Position numbers and translations under genes: made by a program. Below the pieces are notes generated by a model. That model made no database searches. It was not told the DNA's origin and saw nothing but the letters and a program-made list of their open reading frames with translations. DNA of 64,000 nucleotides from Priestia flexa NBRC 15715 (GTDB taxonomy: Bacteria; Bacillota; Bacilli; Bacillales; Bacillaceae_H). This document shows positions 60,219 through 64,000 of this stretch, piece after piece; position 1 is the stretch's first letter; the number at the start of each line of letters is the position of its first letter. The stretch covers positions 62,001-126,000 of the forward strand of contig NZ_BCVD01000001.1 of assembly GCF_001591565.1 (NCBI RefSeq). The letters run 5' to 3'.

Positions 60219-63200
60219 ACAGTTGTCACCTCACGAGCTGGGCGCGCTTCTTTCATCGGTACGGTGTGGAAGCTAATTGTTTCAAGTACGCGTAGAATTG
60301 CTTCTGCTGTATCTAGTGACGTTAAGCAAGGTACGCCATTTTCAACTGCTTCACGACGAATTTTAAATCCATCACGAGCCGGTTGCTTACCTTTTGTTAA
60401 TGTGTTAACCACAAGCTGCGCTTCACCTGTGCGAATGACATCAAGTAGGTTATGATCTTGGTCGTGAATTTTGTTTACCACTTTCACGCGAATGTTTTCT
60501 TTTTCGAATACTTCTGCTGTTCCTTCTGTTGCAATAACTTGATAACCGATATTGGCAAAGCGTTTTGCAAGCTCTGTTGCTTCTTCTTTGTCTTTATCTG
60601 CTACCGTCATCAGTACTGAGCCGTATGGTTTGATTGACATTCCCGACGCAATTAAGCCTTTGTAAAGAGCTTTTTCATACGTAGAATCTTGTCCCATTAC
60701 TTCACCCGTTGACTTCATTTCTGGTCCAAGCGTAATATCAACACGGCGTAGCTTCGCAAATGAGAACACCGGTACTTTTACATACACGCCTTCTTCTTCT
60801 GGATGTAGACCAGACTCGTAGCCGAGATCTTTTAGGCTTGTTCCTAAAATCACTTTTGTCGCAACATTAGCCATTGGAATGCGCGTAATTTTACTTAAGA
60901 ACGGTACCGTACGACTTGAGCGTGGGTTTACTTCTAGTACATAAACCTCCCCTTTTGATAGAACAAACTGAATGTTCAGCAGTCCGATAATATTTAAGCC
61001 TTTCGCAATTCTTGTTGTATAGTCGATAATCGTGTTTTTTACTTCCTCTGATAATGTTTGAGGAGGGTAGACTGCAATTGAATCACCTGAGTGGACACCT
61101 GCGCGCTCTACGTGCTCCATAATTCCTGGAATAACCACTGTTTCACCATCAGAGATTGCATCTACTTCAATCTCTTTACCCGTTAAGTAACGGTCGATTA
61201 AAACAGGGTGGTCTGCGTGTACTTTTACTGCATTTTTCATGTAATGCAGCAGCTCTTCTTCTTTGTATACAATTTCCATTGCACGTCCACCTAGTACATA
61301 AGAAGGACGAACAAGAACTGGATAGCCGATTTCACTTGCAACAACGACTGCTTCTTCAACTGAAGTTACAGTTTTACCTAAGGGTTGCGGTACATCTAAT
61401 CGAGCGAGCGTTGCTTCAAACTTTTTACGATCTTCGGCTGCATCTAAGCTTTCTAGAGATGTTCCTAAGATTTTTACACCTCTTGCTGCAAGCTCTTCTG
61501 CTAGATTGATAGCTGTTTGTCCACCGAACTGAACAACCACACCTTCTGGCTTTTCTAAGTCGATAATATGCATTACATCTTCTACCGTAAGCGGCTCAAA
61601 ATATAATTTATCTGAGATACTGAAGTCAGTCGAAACGGTTTCTGGATTGTTGTTAACAATGATTGCTTCGTAACCAGCCTCTTTAATTGCCCATACGGAA
61701 TGCACCGTCGCATAGTCGAATTCAATTCCTTGACCGATACGAATCGGACCAGATCCTAATACCATCACACTCTTGCGCTCCGTTACGGTTGACTCGTTTT
61801 CCTCTTCAAATGTCCCATAGAAGTAAGGTGTGCTTGATTCAAACTCTGCTGCGCATGTATCAACTGTTTTATAAACTGGTGTTACGCCATTTTGCTTGCG
61901 GAAATCATATACTTCACGCTCTGATTGATTCCACAGCTTCGCAATGGTATCATCTGCAAATCCCATTTCTTTTGCTTTCTGTAACACTTCAATATTATGA
62001 ATCTCTTCTTTTAACACAGCTTCAAATGCAATTATTCGTTCAAGCTTCACTAAGAAGAATAAGTCAATCTTACTCCAATCGTGGATCTGCTCGATCGTTA
62101 CGCCGCGGCGAATCGCTTCAGCGATGTAGAATAAACGCTCATCGCCTGCTTTACGAATTCGCTTTTCAATGATTTCATCGCTAAACTCATGCGCGTCTTT
62201 AAGCTCTAAGTGATGAACATTTGCTTCTAGCGAACGAACAGCCTTTAGAAGTGACTCTTCAAACGTACGACCAATTGCCATTACTTCGCCTGTTGCTTTC
62301 ATTTGTGTTCCAAGCTTACGGTTAGCTGATTCAAATTTATCAAACGGCCAGCGTGGAATTTTTGATACGATGTAATCAAGCGCTGGTTCAAAGCATGCAT
62401 ACGTTTTTCCTGTAACAGGATTCATCATTTCATCTAGAGTTAATCCAACAGCAATTTTAGCTGCTAGCTTTGCAATTGGATATCCTGTCGCTTTCGATGC
62501 AAGTGCTGAAGAACGGCTTACGCGCGGATTTACTTCAATGACATAGTATTGAAAGCTTTCTGGGTCCAGCGCTAGCTGAACGTTACATCCACCTTCAATC
62601 TTTAATGCTCGAATAATCGTTAGTGAAGCATTTCGTAATAGCTGATATTCACGATCGCTTAACGTTTGACTTGGTGCTACAACGATAGAATCACCCGTGT
62701 GAATCCCTACTGGGTCAAAGTTTTCCATGTTACATACAACAATTGCATTATCGTTTGCATCACGCATTACTTCATATTCAATTTCCTTAAATCCAGCAAT
62801 ACTTTTTTCTAATAGACATTGCGTTACCGGACTGTTTTTCAAACCGCTTGTGACAATTTCAATGAGTTCTTGTTCATTATGACAAATACCGCCGCCTGTT
62901 CCGCCTAACGTGTATGCTGGACGAACAATAACTGGATAATCTACTTGTTCAACGAATGAATATGCTTCGTCAAGCGTATGGATAATTTCACTTGCTGGAA
63001 CCGGCTGGTTTAGGTCGTTCATTAGAGAGCGGAACTGCTCACGATCTTCTGCTTGTTCAATAGCTGATAACTTTGTACCAAGAATTTCAACGTTAAATTC
63101 TTCTAAAATACCTGTGTTGTGAAGCTCAACAGCTAAGTTTAGTCCCGTTTGTCCTCCAAGTGTTGGGAGTAACGCATCTGGGCGCTCTTTACGAATAATT

Positions 63201-63427
63201 GAACTTACAAACTCAACCGTTAGAGGTTCGATATATACTTTATCTGCCATCTCGGAATCCGTCATAATCGTTGCAGGGTTGGAGTTTACAAGAATAACTT
63301 TGTACCCTTCTTCTTTTAATGCAATACATGCTTGTGCACCAGCATAATCAAATTCTGCTGCTTGACCAATGACGATTGGACCTGATCCGATTACTAAAAT
63401 AGTTTGAATATCTTGACGTTTTGGCAT
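60215..63427 (-). CDS. carB: Carbamoyl-phosphate synthase large subunit (pyrimidine-specific)
   Basis: The 1070-aa enzyme makes carbamoyl phosphate from ammonia (from CarA), bicarbonate and two ATP. It contains two homologous ATP-grasp halves (starting [20 protein letters not shown] and [20 protein letters not shown] near residue 555), a central oligomerisation domain, and a C-terminal MGS-like allosteric domain (from about 930). The ATG at 63427 overlaps the carA stop codon by one base. It belongs to the pyr operon (pyrAB in B. subtilis). Confidence 0.98.
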
Positions 63428-64000
63428 TAGCAATTACCTACTTTCTGATTGTTTTTCATAAGTTCCATAAATTCATTAAATAATCCGTTTGCGTCCTCTG
63501 GTCCAGGTGATGCTTCTGGATGATATTGTACGGTGAACGCTGGATACTTCGTATGTTTAACTCCTTCAACTGTTCCATCATTTAACGCGATATGCGTAAC
63601 TTCTAAATCCGTGTTTTCTAGTGATGCTTCACGCACCGTATAGCCATGGTTTTGAGAAGTAAGAGCAACTTTGTTTGTTCGTAAATCTTTTACAGGATGA
63701 TTAGAACCTCTATGACCAAACTTCATTTTCTCTGTATCTGCTCCGCAGGCTAATGAAAATAATTGATGTCCTAAACAAATTCCGAACAAAGGTACTTTTC
63801 CTAAAATTCCGTTAATCATATCGATAGCTTCCGGCACATCTTTTGGATCTCCAGGTCCATTGCTCAGCATAATCCCATCTGGGTTCAAGCGAAGAACCTC
63901 TTCTGCAGTCACGTTGTAAGGAACTACGATGACGTCACACTGGCGAGCCGTTAATTCTCTAAGAATCCCGTGCTTCATTCCATAGTCAACTAGTACTACT
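63427..64000 (-). CDS. carA: Carbamoyl-phosphate synthase small subunit (5' part outside window)
   Basis: The visible 190 C-terminal residues form the class I glutamine amidotransferase domain: [20 protein letters not shown] at the window edge, nucleophile Cys in [16 protein letters not shown], and the His-Glu pair in [11 protein letters not shown]. The domain hydrolyses glutamine and channels ammonia to CarB. The reading frame is open to position 64000, so the N-terminus and the upstream pyr attenuators lie outside. Equivalent to pyrAA of B. subtilis. Confidence 0.97.
   Translation of the reverse strand, partial: VVLVDYGMKHGILRELTARQCDVIVVPYNVTAEEVLRLNPDGIMLSNGPGDPKDVPEAIDMINGILGKVPLFGICLGHQLFSLACGADTEKMKFGHRGSNHPVKDLRTNKVALTSQNHGYTVREASLENTDLEVTHIALNDGTVEGVKHTKYPAFTVQYHPEASPGPEDANGLFNEFMELMKNNQKVGNC

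Noticed and set aside
61156-62172. Long plus-strand open frames opposite carB
   Set aside because: Leucine- and histidine-rich composition typical of antisense frames of conserved genes; no initiation signal.

Overview
The window is core chromosome of a low-GC Gram-positive endospore-former of the Bacillaceae. Gene content and order match the Bacillus subtilis pyrA-to-flgB segment almost gene for gene (carA-carB-pyrK-pyrD-pyrF-pyrE, rqcH, yloB, yloC-remA-gmk-rpoZ, coaBC-priA-def-fmt-rsmB-rlmN-prpC-prkC-rsgA-rpe-thiN-spoVM, rpmB, yloU-fakA, sdaAB-sdaAA-recG, fapR-plsX-fabD-fabG-acpP, rnc-smc-ftsY, ylxM-ffh-rpsP-khpA-ylqD-rimM-trmD-rplS, rbgA-rnhB-ylqG-ylqH-sucC-sucD-dprA-topA-trmFO-xerC-hslV-hslU-codY, flgB). 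SpoVM, FapR, CodY, RemA and PrkC with three PASTA repeats mark it as Bacillus sensu lato. A Priestia (Bacillus) megaterium-like species is my guess; the sequence alone does not prove it.

Layout: everything lies on the minus strand except rpmB (37268-37456) and rqcH (55399-57108). Read in the direction of transcription, from the right edge leftwards: pyrimidine operon (64000-57163); RqcH ribosome rescue and a calcium-type P-ATPase; nucleotide, coenzyme A, translation-maturation and Ser/Thr kinase-phosphatase cluster (52425-37512), ending in thiamine pyrophosphokinase and the sporulation peptide SpoVM; alkaline-shock-like protein and fatty-acid kinase; a stand-alone EIIC-like permease that interrupts the usual synteny; serine dehydratase and RecG; fatty-acid and phospholipid operon under FapR; RNase III, SMC and SRP GTPases; ribosomal-protein, tRNA-modification and 50S-assembly genes; an unusual FliK-like/FlhB-like gene pair (ylqG-ylqH); succinyl-CoA synthetase; DNA processing, topoisomerase, TrmFO, XerC, HslVU and CodY; and finally the first gene of the flagellar/chemotaxis operon.

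Regulatory signals readable from sequence: a FapR operator over the fapR start region; a consensus-matching CcpA cre site before sdaAB and another overlapping the sucCD promoter; a CodY-box-like sequence just downstream of a good sigma-A promoter for flgB; a structured L19 leader with its own promoter before rplS; and about a dozen intrinsic terminators that divide the region into transcripts.

I saw no mobile element, CRISPR array, rRNA or tRNA gene, prophage or defence island. The less ordinary points are the YlqG/YlqH pair, the orphan EIIC permease with its upstream inverted repeat, the apparent ATT start codon of thiN, and several unexplained RNA hairpins between genes.
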